The notes beneath the pieces were generated by a model. That model was not told where the DNA came from. It ran no database searches and saw only the letters and a list, made by a program, of their open reading frames with translations. Source: Alphaproteobacteria bacterium UBA7314 (lineage in GTDB: Bacteria; Pseudomonadota; Alphaproteobacteria; MPNO01; UBA830). From it: DNA of 23,013 nucleotides. The number at the start of each line of letters is the position of its first letter. Position 1 is the stretch's first letter. Both the position numbers and the translations under genes were made by a program. Below are positions 7,429 to 15,467 of the stretch, piece by piece. Location of the stretch: the NCBI GenBank assembly GCA_002471575.1, contig DKQG01000026.1:1-23013 (forward strand). Reading direction: 5' to 3'.

Positions 7429-7729
7429 TTATTTCAAGCCAAGCCCCCTGCATATGCGGTCGATCAGTGCCTCATGCGCCTTGGTGCCGGCCAGCGCCGC
7501 CCATGTTCTGAACGATGAACTTCAGATTATCAGGCGTGTATTTCTGAAGGATAGGCGCAATATACTACGCGTATTTCGTATGATCTCCGCCCGGGCCCGC
7601 TGTAGCTACGATGATGATGGTCTTGCCCTAAAAGAAGTCGGCAACGGAATCGGCTACTGACGGTGCGGACAAGCCAGCCGTCAACAGTGCCGCACCGGCG
7701 ATAGTCGGAACAAATGTCGAGTACGTTAT
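7429..7729 (-). pseudogene. TctC/Bug-type solute-binding protein remnant with internal deletion and stops
   Basis: On the minus strand, from about 7729, one frame reads a signal-peptide-like IAGAALLTAGLSAPSVADS, then DFF-TAG-GKTIIIVATAGPGGDHTKYA-TAG-YIAPIL, LQKYTPDNLKFIVQNMGGAG. This is the N-terminus of tripartite tricarboxylate transporter binding proteins (TctC/Bug), where F-Y-x-G-K-T-I, PGGxYDxYAR and the QNMPGAG motif are typical. TAG codons lie at 7630-7628 and 7567-7565. After the QNM-GGAG motif the frame shifts and only the extreme C-terminus remains, AGTKAHEALIDRICRGLGLK, ending in TAA at 7431-7429. Roughly 200 residues of a usual 320 are lost. No start codon is evident. No TctA or TctB gene is nearby. 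Confidence 0.7.
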
Positions 7730-7801
7730 CCTTTAACGCTCCACTTTGAATTCCCAAGAACAATCTCAAACAAAACGGCTAAGGGCCGATAGCGAAACTA
7801 T

Positions 7802-8722
7802 CTATCGAATTTTCAACATCAGCTTTCCACGTAAATGTCTGCTTTCACTGATTTTTTGCGCTTCCACGGCGTTCTTCAGATCAAATACCTGCAGCTCCGG
7901 TACTGTGATCACACCCTCTTGTAGCAGGGCGGCGACCCGTTCCATATAGGGTCGATCACGTCCCACACTTGGCCGGAGCGATTTCACATCGTTCCGTGTC
8001 GGCTCAGGCGACTGCATGCCGGACGCGATGAACGCTGCCCGTCCGCCGGGTTTGAGAACGTCGAAAGACCTGGTGCCGGTTTCTCCGCCGACGGTTTCGA
8101 ATACGGCGTCACATTCGGAGACAGCTTGCGTAAAATCGACCGCGTTGTAGTCGATGATTTCGTCGGCACCGAGTCCCCGGACATAATCGTGATTGCGGGC
8201 GCTGGCCGTCGTGACCACATGAGCGCCGATATGCTTCGCAAGCTGAATGGCGAAACCCGCTACGCCGCCGGCACCGCCTTGGATGAGGATCTTTTCACCG
8301 GGCCGCAGTTGCAGAGTTTCCTCGACCGAGATCACGGCTGTAAGACCGACCAGTGATACCGCATCGATATCCATGTGAGATACGCCTACCGGTTTTTTCG
8401 CCAGCACCGACGCCTTGGTGGCGATTTTTTCGCAATAGGTGCCCTCCTGGCCGACCGGCAGAACACCGAACACTTCGTCGCCCACTTCGAAATCCGCACC
8501 TGCGCCTACTTCGGTTACCACGCCGGAAAAATCGCGGCCGCAGATATAAGGGAAGAAAGCGACGGGCGCGTATGACCCCTGACGGACCTTCCAGTCGGCA
8601 CCGTTGACGCTGGCGACGTGAATGTCAGCGACGATCTCGCCGTCACCCGCAACTGGGTCCGGTAGGTCGCCGAATTTCAGTACGTCCGGACCGCCGTGTT
8701 CGTCGAAATAGACTGCTTTCAT
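7802..8722 (-). CDS. MDR-family NADP-dependent oxidoreductase (quinone oxidoreductase-like)
   Basis: A 306-residue zinc-free medium-chain dehydrogenase/reductase. It starts MKAVYFDEHGGPDVLKFGDL, the family's usual opening, followed by the GroES-like domain (VNGADWKVRQG, ICGRDFSGVVTEVG, GDEVFGV), then the Rossmann domain with IQGGAGGVAGFAIQLAK and the ADEIIDYN segment, and ends with LRGKLMLKI. No Cys/His/Glu set for the structural or catalytic zinc is present. Such enzymes reduce quinones or enone/enoyl double bonds with NADPH. I use the ATG at 8722 because it matches the family N-terminus; the in-frame ATG at 8734 is equally possible, and the upstream extension to 8818 is not conserved-looking. 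It is divergent from the amidohydrolase remnant. Confidence 0.88.
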   Translation of the reverse strand: MKAVYFDEHGGPDVLKFGDLPDPVAGDGEIVADIHVASVNGADWKVRQGSYAPVAFFPYICGRDFSGVVTEVGAGADFEVGDEVFGVLPVGQEGTYCEKIATKASVLAKKPVGVSHMDIDAVSLVGLTAVISVEETLQLRPGEKILIQGGAGGVAGFAIQLAKHIGAHVVTTASARNHDYVRGLGADEIIDYNAVDFTQAVSECDAVFETVGGETGTRSFDVLKPGGRAAFIASGMQSPEPTRNDVKSLRPSVGRDRPYMERVAALLQEGVITVPELQVFDLKNAVEAQKISESRHLRGKLMLKIR

Positions 8723-8837
8723 CTTCGTTTGCATCCCGTGTTTGGTTTGATTTGCTCGCAGTGTAATGACGAATCGATCCGTTGTCAGATGCCCGGTAAT
8801 CAAACAGAATTGCTCCATCTAACGTCAAGGGGACCGA

Positions 8838-8987
8838 ATGATAGCCATCGACATGCACGCCCACTGGAGCCCGCCCGAACTGATTGATATCTACAGGGCC
8901 CGTTCCGGCAATGCGGAGACTATGCTGGGGGCACCTAGCGTGTTTTGCCAGGCTTGCGCAGGCGGCGGAATAGCGATCGCTCAATGA
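8838..8987 (+). pseudogene. N-terminal fragment of an amidohydrolase (ACMSD-like)
   Basis: An ATG at 8838 with AAGGGG 4-5 nt upstream opens a 49-codon frame that starts MIAIDMHAHWSPPELIDIYR. This is the beta-1 strand and HxH metal-binding motif of the amidohydrolase-2/ACMSD family. After about 30 residues the likeness stops and the frame ends with TGA at 8985-8987. The rest of the roughly 300-residue domain is missing. The stop overlaps the ATG of the next small gene (ATGA), so translation could be coupled. It is a paralogue fragment of the same family as the intact gene at 12670-13620. Confidence 0.6.
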
Positions 8988-9187
8988 CCGAAGACGGCGG
9001 TACCGGCTTTATTACGGACATGTCGATGCATGAGGCGATCCGGCAACAGATCCTTAAGGTACTGGAAGATTCCGACATGACGGAGAGCCAGAGGCAGCAA
9101 ATCCTGGTGGCGATGAGCTGTCCATGTTGCGGCGGTAGCGGCGTGTCGCTGAGTATTCCGCTCGATAATTCGAAGCCGGTTTTCTGA
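8984..9187 (+). CDS. small Cys-rich-end protein, unknown function
   Basis: A 67-residue protein starting at the ATG at 8984, which overlaps the stop of the amidohydrolase fragment. It contains an amphipathic helix pair (MHEAIRQQILKVLEDS and TESQRQQILVAM), then SCPCCGGSGVSLSIPL near residues 49-64. The C-x-C-C-G-G-S-G cluster resembles half of a zinc ribbon or a DnaJ-type CxxCxGxG knuckle, but one knuckle alone cannot complete a mononuclear zinc site unless the protein dimerises. I do not recognise a family. It lies 17 bp before the convergent TauD gene. It could also be a remnant fused by chance to the fragment upstream. Confidence 0.5.
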   Translation: MTEDGGTGFITDMSMHEAIRQQILKVLEDSDMTESQRQQILVAMSCPCCGGSGVSLSIPLDNSKPVF

Positions 9188-9204
9188 AACGGGAGCCTAT
9201 CGGC

Positions 9205-10035
9205 CTAAACCGGTACGTCGCCCTCGATCCCGACCCGCCTTAACAACCGTCTCTCACCGGCCGGAAAATCTCTGCGCGCATGTTGGGTGCAGCGGTTATC
9301 CCACATTACCAGGTCGCTCAGACGCCAGGTGTGTTCGTATACGTGATCCCTGTTCTCGGCATGCGCGAACAGTGCTTGCAGCATCTCGTCACTTTCGTCT
9401 GCCGGTAGGCCGACGATTTCCTCGGTCATTAGGCGGTTTACGTAAAGCGCCTTTCGGCCGGTCTCTGGATGGGTCCGGACCACGGGGTGGACGGCATGCG
9501 GGACAGTTTCCCTATCGTACCGGCCCTTCTTTACCTGTGTTTCGTAATCGAAAGCGTTGACCGCCTGCAACGTGTCGATACGGGATTTCAGGTCCGCGCT
9601 CAGCGATTCGTAGGCGGCATACATGCTGGCGAACATCGTGTTGCCGCCCGTTGACGGGATTTCCTCCGCATAGAGCATCGCGCCCATTAGAGGTTTGTCG
9701 AGAAACAACGAGTCCGAATGAAACATCAGTTCGCCGTCGGGTAGCGCGCCGATTGGCTTCCCGTTTTCCCGCACGTTGCTGATCACCATTAACCGTCGGT
9801 CGCCGCCGTCCGTCCGTTGTTTGCCGCGCGCGCCGACGGTCGGGCCGAAATGCTGCGCGAAATCAATCTGGGTGTCCTCTGATATCTCGCCGCAGCGGAA
9901 TACCAGGACCAGGTGATCAAGCAGCGCCTGCCGTATCCCGGCGATCGTTTCCAAGACCAGCGGCCGAGAAAAGTCGATCCCGCGGATCTCCGCGCCAAGG
10001 GCGGACGATAGTGGGGTTATGGAAAACCCGTTCAT
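9205..10035 (-). CDS. TauD/TfdA family Fe(II)/2-oxoglutarate dioxygenase
   Basis: A 276-residue protein covering the whole TauD/TfdA fold. The iron ligands are visible as H106-x-D108 in MFHSDSLF and H252 in NRCTQHARRDF, and the 2-oxoglutarate-binding Arg is R266 or R267 in RRLLRRVGIEG. The N-terminus SITPLSSALGAEIRGIDFSR is typical. Members hydroxylate taurine, alkyl sulfates, 2,4-D, carnitine precursors and other carboxylated or sulfonated substrates, using Fe(II), O2 and 2-oxoglutarate; the substrate here is not predictable. The ATG at 10035, 4 nt after the stop of the Mo-hydroxylase gene, was chosen because upstream residues to 10155 do not match the family. It is the last gene of the minus-strand operon. 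Confidence 0.9.
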   Translation of the reverse strand: MNGFSITPLSSALGAEIRGIDFSRPLVLETIAGIRQALLDHLVLVFRCGEISEDTQIDFAQHFGPTVGARGKQRTDGGDRRLMVISNVRENGKPIGALPDGELMFHSDSLFLDKPLMGAMLYAEEIPSTGGNTMFASMYAAYESLSADLKSRIDTLQAVNAFDYETQVKKGRYDRETVPHAVHPVVRTHPETGRKALYVNRLMTEEIVGLPADESDEMLQALFAHAENRDHVYEHTWRLSDLVMWDNRCTQHARRDFPAGERRLLRRVGIEGDVPV

Positions 10036-10039
10036 CAGT

Positions 10040-12199
10040 TCAGGCGTCCATCGCAGCCGCGCGGATAGCCTCCGGCGTGAACGGCATTCGACGCAGGCGG
10101 AGGCCGGTGGCGTCGTAGATAGCATTCGCGATCGCAGCGCCCGTGGGCCCGGCAACGGCCTCGCCCGCGCCCAGAAACGGCATGCCGGGCCGTTCTATCA
10201 GCACCGTTTCGATTTCCGGCACGTTGTCGAATCCAAGAATCGGATAAGTTTCCCAGTCGCGGCTGGTGACGCCGTCGCGATCCCAGGTAACCTGTTCGTG
10301 GATTGTCCAGCTCGCGGCCTGCAGGAACCCGCCATCGTACTGTGCGGCCATTCCGTCGCGATCGACGATTTCGCCCGCGTCGCCCACCAGAATCGCGCGC
10401 CGCAGCTTGATTTCCGCCGCATCGGTAACCTCGAGTTCGACACCGACGGCGGCGTATGCTTTCAAGTTCTTGTACTGGGCAAAAGCGATACCCCGACCGA
10501 TGCCGGCGTCCGCGGCCAGGTCCATGCGGGCGGCGACAGCCTCCAAGACCTCTCTGCCGCGGGCGTCTTCCAGATGGTTCAGCCGGAATGTAACCGGGTC
10601 GATGCCTGCGGCGTTGGCCAGTTCGTCCATGAAGGATTCCAGCGCGAAAACGTTTCCGAACGCGCCCAACGTTCGCAGGGCGGACGTGCGTAACGGCAAA
10701 TCGCGGACCAGGTTCTTGACAAGGCGTTTTTGTGGAAAGGTGTAAAGAGGGTCGAGATTCCGGTGAATACCCATATGGCGGAACATGGCCGGCTGTGGGA
10801 TGAATTCCGGCGGCGGGTTGTCGCGGTAACGACCGGACAGCAACCGCGCAGCACCCGACATGTTCGGCCCCGACCGCGGTCGCATGTTGAACGTATCACC
10901 GTAGGTTTCGTGGTTCCAGTCGATGATCTGACCATCGGTATCGAGGCTGGCTCGTAGTTTCATGGATGTTGCGGTGGCATAAGGTGCCCAGGCGTGCTCT
11001 TCCTCGCGCGTCCATTTCAGTAGGACCGGTGTGCCGGACAGAGCACGGGCCACGATCGCTGCATCAAAGGCCGCGTCATCGGCGCCGTTGTGACCGTAAC
11101 AGCCGGCACCCGGTACGTGCTCGATACGCACTGTTTCCGGATCGATGCCGAACGCTTCGGCCACGGCATCGCGTAGGAAATAGATGCCTTGGCTGTGTGA
11201 CCACATCCGCAAACCGTCATCGGTCGAGATGGCCGCCGCCGCGGACGGCCCCATCGACGCGTGGGCGTGGTATGGCTTGTCGTAGCGCGCCTCCAGCGTT
11301 GCAGCTGCACCCGCGGGCGGATCAGCCATAGGCGGTACTGGCTTGTCCTGCGGCACACCATCGTTTTCCACCGGTCGGCTTTCTCGGGTGTTGGCAGTCA
11401 GGCTTTCGAAGACATCACCTTCGGCCAGCCCGTCCCCTGCTTCCCAATCGCACGCACTGAACAGCCCTTCGGCGGCGCGAATGACGGCGTACTCATCCGG
11501 TCCAGCGACAGCGAGAAAACTGCCGTCGCGCACGATGTTTATGCCGCTGTCCTGCAGGCGCGCGACTAGATCCTCATCCAGTGAATTCAGCCGCGCCTTG
11601 TAATGCGGTGGGCGGACAACGCGGGCGTGCACCATTCCGTCCATCTTCATGTCATGCAGGAAACGGTATTCGCCGGTTACCATTTCCGAAAGGCCGAGCG
11701 GAGCGATCTTTTCCCCAACGATACGATGGGCTGTTGGGTCTTTTACGTCAACGTCTGGATCGACGTCGATCTCGAACGGTTTGTTACCCTGAATTTTTTC
11801 GTAGGACACGCTGCGGTTGGTATCGCGCGACCGGATCTGCCCGTCGTCGACCTCTAGCGTGCCGGCCTCGACGTCCAGACGCTTCGCGGCCTGCGCCAGC
11901 ATGTGTCGCCGAGCGGTTGCCGTCGCGAGGCGCACAGCATGGCCGGACTCCATCATCGAGTTGCTGCCCGATGTTATGCCTTCGTCCGGCGCCTCGCCGG
12001 TGACGGTTCGGATCATCTCGATGCGGTCCAGCGGCACGTCCAGCTCTTCCGCGGCGATCACGGCGAGCGCCGTCGATATCCGCTGGCCGATATCGACCTT
12101 GCCGGTTTTCACGGCGATGCGGCCGTCCGGCTTCACCGACACCCATTCGTCGAGACCCGGGTGACTGGGGAGGCTGGGGCTGGAAAAGGCGTTAGCCAT
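10040..12199 (-). CDS. molybdopterin-binding subunit of a xanthine dehydrogenase-family hydroxylase (isoquinoline 1-oxidoreductase/nicotinate type)
   Basis: This 719-residue protein is the catalytic large subunit of a molybdenum hydroxylase. It opens with WVSVKPDGRIAVKTGKVDIG and IEMIRTVTGEAPDEGITSGS, the rearranged N-terminus seen in IorB and nicotinate dehydrogenase large subunits, then the a/b-hammerhead (YRFLHDMKMDGMVHARVVR) and the Mo-binding domains. The motif GAGEAVAGPTGAAIANAI carries the expected catalytic Glu (about residue 680), which abstracts a proton during hydroxylation next to a ring nitrogen or an aldehyde. There is no Tat signal visible. It overlaps the [2Fe-2S] gene by 8 nt. 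No FAD subunit and no cytochrome c subunit lie next to it, so the external electron acceptor is unknown. Confidence 0.9.
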   Translation of the reverse strand: MANAFSSPSLPSHPGLDEWVSVKPDGRIAVKTGKVDIGQRISTALAVIAAEELDVPLDRIEMIRTVTGEAPDEGITSGSNSMMESGHAVRLATATARRHMLAQAAKRLDVEAGTLEVDDGQIRSRDTNRSVSYEKIQGNKPFEIDVDPDVDVKDPTAHRIVGEKIAPLGLSEMVTGEYRFLHDMKMDGMVHARVVRPPHYKARLNSLDEDLVARLQDSGINIVRDGSFLAVAGPDEYAVIRAAEGLFSACDWEAGDGLAEGDVFESLTANTRESRPVENDGVPQDKPVPPMADPPAGAAATLEARYDKPYHAHASMGPSAAAAISTDDGLRMWSHSQGIYFLRDAVAEAFGIDPETVRIEHVPGAGCYGHNGADDAAFDAAIVARALSGTPVLLKWTREEEHAWAPYATATSMKLRASLDTDGQIIDWNHETYGDTFNMRPRSGPNMSGAARLLSGRYRDNPPPEFIPQPAMFRHMGIHRNLDPLYTFPQKRLVKNLVRDLPLRTSALRTLGAFGNVFALESFMDELANAAGIDPVTFRLNHLEDARGREVLEAVAARMDLAADAGIGRGIAFAQYKNLKAYAAVGVELEVTDAAEIKLRRAILVGDAGEIVDRDGMAAQYDGGFLQAASWTIHEQVTWDRDGVTSRDWETYPILGFDNVPEIETVLIERPGMPFLGAGEAVAGPTGAAIANAIYDATGLRLRRMPFTPEAIRAAAMDA

Positions 12200-12662
12200 T
12201 GGCCAGTTCCTGTGCTGCGCGCTCGATGGCCGCGATGACCCGGGCGTGAGAACCGCAGCGGCACAGGTGGTCCTCCAGGCCCACGACGATGGCGTTGCGA
12301 TCGGGTGCCGGATTCTCTTTCAGTAGCGACGTAGCGGCGACAACGATGCCGGTCGTGCAATAGCCGCACTGTGCCGCGCCTTCGGCAAGGAACGCTCTCT
12401 GGACCGCGGCGCCGACCGGGTCGTTGGACAGGGCTTCGACCGTCACGATGTCCTTCTCCGTTATCTCGCCCACCGGCCGATTGCAGCAGAACGTGGCTTC
12501 GCCATCGATCATTACCGCACAAGCGCCGCATTGCTCCAGCCCGCAGCCGAGCTTGGCGCCAGTCAGACCGAGGTCGTTGCGCAGGATATAGAGCAGCGGC
12601 GTCGACGGGTCGCAGGTGATTTCCTGCCTTACCCCGTTGACGGTCAGCGAAAGGGTCTCCAT
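12192..12662 (-). CDS. [2Fe-2S] subunit of the molybdenum hydroxylase
   Basis: A 156-residue protein with the two [2Fe-2S] clusters of the xanthine dehydrogenase small subunit. Cys40, Cys45, Cys48 and Cys60 (KLGCGLEQCGACAVMIDG and FCC) form the plant-ferredoxin-type cluster. Cys99, Cys102, Cys134 and Cys136 (QCGYCTTGIV and HLCRCGSHARV) form the second, alpha-helical cluster. Its size equals that of IorA. It passes electrons from the Mo site of the next gene product to an acceptor. It starts 7 nt after the amidohydrolase stop and overlaps the large-subunit gene by 8 nt, which implies tight co-translation. Confidence 0.93.
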   Translation of the reverse strand: METLSLTVNGVRQEITCDPSTPLLYILRNDLGLTGAKLGCGLEQCGACAVMIDGEATFCCNRPVGEITEKDIVTVEALSNDPVGAAVQRAFLAEGAAQCGYCTTGIVVAATSLLKENPAPDRNAIVVGLEDHLCRCGSHARVIAAIERAAQELANG

Positions 12663-12669
12663 GCGCGTG

Positions 12670-13620
12670 TCAATTAGCCAGCTGCGGGAAAAGTTTCAGT
12701 GCGTGATCGCGCTCGATGCCTTTTAGAACTTCCGGTTCCAGGCCCATTTCCTTGAGCTGTTTGATCGATCCCGTCATAGTCTGTTCCGGCGCAAAGGGGT
12801 AATCGCTGCCGAAAAGAACGTGATCGGGCGCGACCAGTTCGAACAGGCTGCGGAAGGCCAGCCAGTTGGTGGACAGCGCGGTGTCGTAATACAGGCGCTC
12901 CAGTTCCGGAACGACGCCGTTGGGTACATGCTCCTTGAACCCGGGGCGTCCTTGCAGCCGGCCGATGCGTTCGGCCAGGAAGGGGATCGTGCCGCCGGCG
13001 TGACTGAAAATGAAGTTGATGTCCTGGCAGCGTGCGAAGGTGCCGTTGAAAAGCAAGCTTACGACCGCGCGCGTGGTATCGAACGGGAAGTCGAGCGTAG
13101 CTGCGGGAATTTCCGGCTGGCACTGATTGCAGGGCGCGTTGGTCGGGTGGAAATAAACGGTTGCCTTGCGCCGGTTCAGTTCGTCGAACACGGGGACGAA
13201 TTCCGGATCGCCGGGATAGCGGTCGCCGTATGACGTTAGCAACCCGATGCCGTCGGCATTCAGTTCGTCCAGCGCATAGGCGATCTCCTTCATGCTGGCG
13301 TCCACGTCGGGCAGCGGCAGGCTGGCGAATACGCCAAACCGGCCTGCGTGGTCGCGGCTGATATCGGCGGCGTATTCGTTGCAGTGACGGCACAGATCGA
13401 CGGTTTCCTGGGTGTCGCCGAACCATAGGCCCGGCGCGGAGATCGACGTGAGCGCCGTCTGGATGCCGTTGCGGTCCATCGCCTCGATCGACATCTGCGG
13501 CGTCCATTCTGGCGTCTTGCCCGCCAGGATCAGCGGCCCGATACGGTCGTCACCGACGATATCGACATAGTTGGGCGGAAGAATATGGTGATGAACGTCG
13601 ATGCGATGGCAGTCGGTCAT
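12670..13620 (-). CDS. amidohydrolase-2 (ACMSD/resorcylate decarboxylase-like) family protein
   Basis: A 316-residue TIM-barrel metal enzyme. H10 and H12 form the HxH of IDVHHHILPPNYVD, H158 lies in VYFHPTNAP, H207 in IFSHAGGTIPF, and D273 in LFGSDYPFAPEQ. These are the metal ligands and base of the ACMSD branch, which includes aminocarboxymuconate-semialdehyde decarboxylase, gamma-resorcylate decarboxylase and lactonases of ring-cleavage pathways. Decarboxylation or hydrolysis of a ring or ring-cleavage product is the reasonable expectation; the two cannot be separated here. It lies 12 nt after the UbiD-family gene and 7 nt before the [2Fe-2S] gene. Confidence 0.9.
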   Translation of the reverse strand: MTDCHRIDVHHHILPPNYVDIVGDDRIGPLILAGKTPEWTPQMSIEAMDRNGIQTALTSISAPGLWFGDTQETVDLCRHCNEYAADISRDHAGRFGVFASLPLPDVDASMKEIAYALDELNADGIGLLTSYGDRYPGDPEFVPVFDELNRRKATVYFHPTNAPCNQCQPEIPAATLDFPFDTTRAVVSLLFNGTFARCQDINFIFSHAGGTIPFLAERIGRLQGRPGFKEHVPNGVVPELERLYYDTALSTNWLAFRSLFELVAPDHVLFGSDYPFAPEQTMTGSIKQLKEMGLEPEVLKGIERDHALKLFPQLAN

Positions 13621-13632
13621 GGGCAGGATTCC

Positions 13633-15042
13633 TTATAGTTTGTCGTAACCGGGGATGAACTCCGACATGTCGATGTCTGCGTTACCCGGCACATAAATCT
13701 CGTCGGGGTAGTTGTCCTTGCGGGTCGCGTCGATGCCCATCTTTGTGACCAGGTGCGATCCGCGTTCAGGATCGTAGGACGCGGGGTCGAGCGGCGAGCC
13801 CTTGGCATAGGGCACCATGAAGATATCGCGGTCTGCGCGCACGCGTGTCGCGATGGCGTGCATTACCTCGGTATCACTGGTGATGTCGACATCATGGTCG
13901 ACGACGATCGCGAATTTCAGGAACGGGTCGGTGACGAAGGCAGCCATGGCGGCCGCCTTGGCTTCGCCTTCGATTTTGCGGTCGATGGCGATATAGCAGC
14001 TAAACCGGAACCGTCCTGACCTTGGCATATGGACGCCGGTTACTGTGCCGCAGGCAATCTTCACCGTTTCCTCGATGGCGGTCGACCGAATGACACCCGA
14101 CAGCAGCAGGTTGTCGGCATGCCCAACGAACGCGTTCTGGTACATCGGGTTTTTTCGATGGGTAATCGCCTTGATGTCCAGCACGGGGTTCATGCGTTCG
14201 GGTCCGTACGTGCCGGGGAATTCACCGAATGGCGCCTCGGCGCGGCGTTCGTTCGGGCGGATAACGCATTCGATGACGATCTCCGCATCGGCCGGGACGT
14301 CGAGCGGAATGGTCTTGCAAGGTACCAGCGGCACCGGGCGCTGGAGAATACCTCCCGCCACGTGAAGCTCGTTGGAGTCGATCGGCGTGTAGCTGAGCGA
14401 GCCCAGGAAGAACGCAGGATGATGGCCGATCACCAGTGCCATCGGCGTTGGCTCGCCGCGTTCCTCGTATTTCTTCCAGATGACATTGCCGTCGGCGGTT
14501 TCTGACAGTTGCACGCCAAGCTCGTTTTTGCTGTGCACCTGGTGGCGGTAGATGCCGATGTTGTCAATCCCGGTGTCGGGGTCGCGCATCAGCCCCAGCG
14601 CCGCTGTGATGAACTTGCCGGAGTCCATTTCGTGATAGGTAAGTATAGGCAGTTCCTCGACGTCGATTTCGTCCCCCGTTTTAACGATCTCCTGCACCGG
14701 TGCTTCGTCAACCATGACGGGCTCGATAGGGTTCGCTTCAAGCGCTCCGTAAGCCCGCAGGAATTCTTTTTCGGTCCCTTCTTCCATGCCGATGGCGTAT
14801 TTCAGGCGGTTGAAGCTGCCATGCATGTTGGCGACTAGCGGAATATCCGATCCCTTCACGTTCTCGAATATGACGGCCTTGAAATGCCCTTCCTTTTCGA
14901 GCCTGTGAAGAATGCCGGTGACGCCGAATTTTGGATCGACTTCCTTGGTCACGCGAATAATTTCTTCTGGATGCTCCTTGTCGAGATATTCAATAAAGCC
15001 GCGAAGATCGGGGGTGAAGGGCTGGTTCGACAAACCGTTCAT
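13633..15042 (-). CDS. UbiD-family prenylated-FMN-dependent decarboxylase
   Basis: A 469-residue protein matching UbiD over its full length. It begins DLRGFIEYLDKEHPEEIIRV, and has NIGIYRHQVHSKNELGV (R166 in the position of the catalytic Arg) and AEAPFGEFPGTYGP with E269 and E274, which match the E277/E282 pair of fungal Fdc1 in spacing. This E-R-E set is required for reversible decarboxylation of aromatic or unsaturated acids with prenylated FMN and a divalent metal. The cofactor needs a UbiX-type prenyltransferase, which is not in the window. The gene is 12 nt after the rhodanese gene and 12 nt before the amidohydrolase. A role in ubiquinone synthesis is unlikely in this catabolic context. 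Confidence 0.93.
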   Translation of the reverse strand: MNGLSNQPFTPDLRGFIEYLDKEHPEEIIRVTKEVDPKFGVTGILHRLEKEGHFKAVIFENVKGSDIPLVANMHGSFNRLKYAIGMEEGTEKEFLRAYGALEANPIEPVMVDEAPVQEIVKTGDEIDVEELPILTYHEMDSGKFITAALGLMRDPDTGIDNIGIYRHQVHSKNELGVQLSETADGNVIWKKYEERGEPTPMALVIGHHPAFFLGSLSYTPIDSNELHVAGGILQRPVPLVPCKTIPLDVPADAEIVIECVIRPNERRAEAPFGEFPGTYGPERMNPVLDIKAITHRKNPMYQNAFVGHADNLLLSGVIRSTAIEETVKIACGTVTGVHMPRSGRFRFSCYIAIDRKIEGEAKAAAMAAFVTDPFLKFAIVVDHDVDITSDTEVMHAIATRVRADRDIFMVPYAKGSPLDPASYDPERGSHLVTKMGIDATRKDNYPDEIYVPGNADIDMSEFIPGYDKL

Positions 15043-15054
15043 GGCAGAGTTTCC

Positions 15055-15462
15055 TTAGCTGTTGTCTCTCGGCGGATCGATTGGGCCGCCGGCCTCGATC
15101 CAGGCGTTGATGCCGCCCTCAAGATGGGCAACCGGGGTTAATCCCATGTCCTGCGCGGTTTTGGCGGCCAACGCGGATCGCCATGCACCGGCGCAGTAGA
15201 AAATGAATTTCCTGTCCTCCGCGAAAAACTCACGGTGATACGGTGTGTCGGGGTCGATCCACATTTCTAGCATGCCGCGCGGCACGTGACGCGCGCCCGA
15301 TACCCGGCCCGTCTTGGTGACTTCGCGGATATCGCGGATGTCGATGAAAAGCACGTCGTCGCGCCCGATCAGGTCGCGGGCATCGGCAATGCTGATTTCC
15401 TCAACCTGTTTGTTGGCGTCGGCGACCATCTGCTTGACGGTGCGGGTGATGTTCAATGCCAT
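15055..15462 (-). CDS. rhodanese-like domain protein
   Basis: A 135-residue single-domain rhodanese. It shows ISIADARDLIGRDDVLFIDI, the RVSGARHVPRGMLE turn, and FIFYCAGAWRSALAAKTA with the catalytic Cys90 in the active-site loop CAGAWRS, then HLEGGINAWIEAGGP, the typical end. The active Cys can carry a persulfide, so it could transfer sulfur, for instance to the Mo cofactor of the hydroxylase encoded downstream (which needs a sulfido ligand), but in this operon that is inference. It lies 5 nt after the MBL-fold gene and 12 nt before the UbiD-family gene. Confidence 0.92.
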   Translation of the reverse strand: MALNITRTVKQMVADANKQVEEISIADARDLIGRDDVLFIDIRDIREVTKTGRVSGARHVPRGMLEMWIDPDTPYHREFFAEDRKFIFYCAGAWRSALAAKTAQDMGLTPVAHLEGGINAWIEAGGPIDPPRDNS

Positions 15463-15467
15463 GATAC

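Noticed and set aside
7565..7630. In-frame TAG codons (also at 2988) as possible amber recoding
   Set aside because: The genes also carry frameshifts and large deletions, and intact genes in the window use TAG as a normal stop (361-363, 7802-7804). Decay is the simpler reading.
7226..7660. 144-residue plus-strand frame across the TctC remnant
   Set aside because: It has no ribosome site and no recognisable residues, and its DNA is explained by the minus-strand TctC remnant and its terminator.
10019..10693. 224-residue plus-strand frame opposite the Mo-hydroxylase
   Set aside because: It is the mirror frame of a clearly conserved gene, and its composition is rich in Arg and Ala as expected of an antisense shadow.
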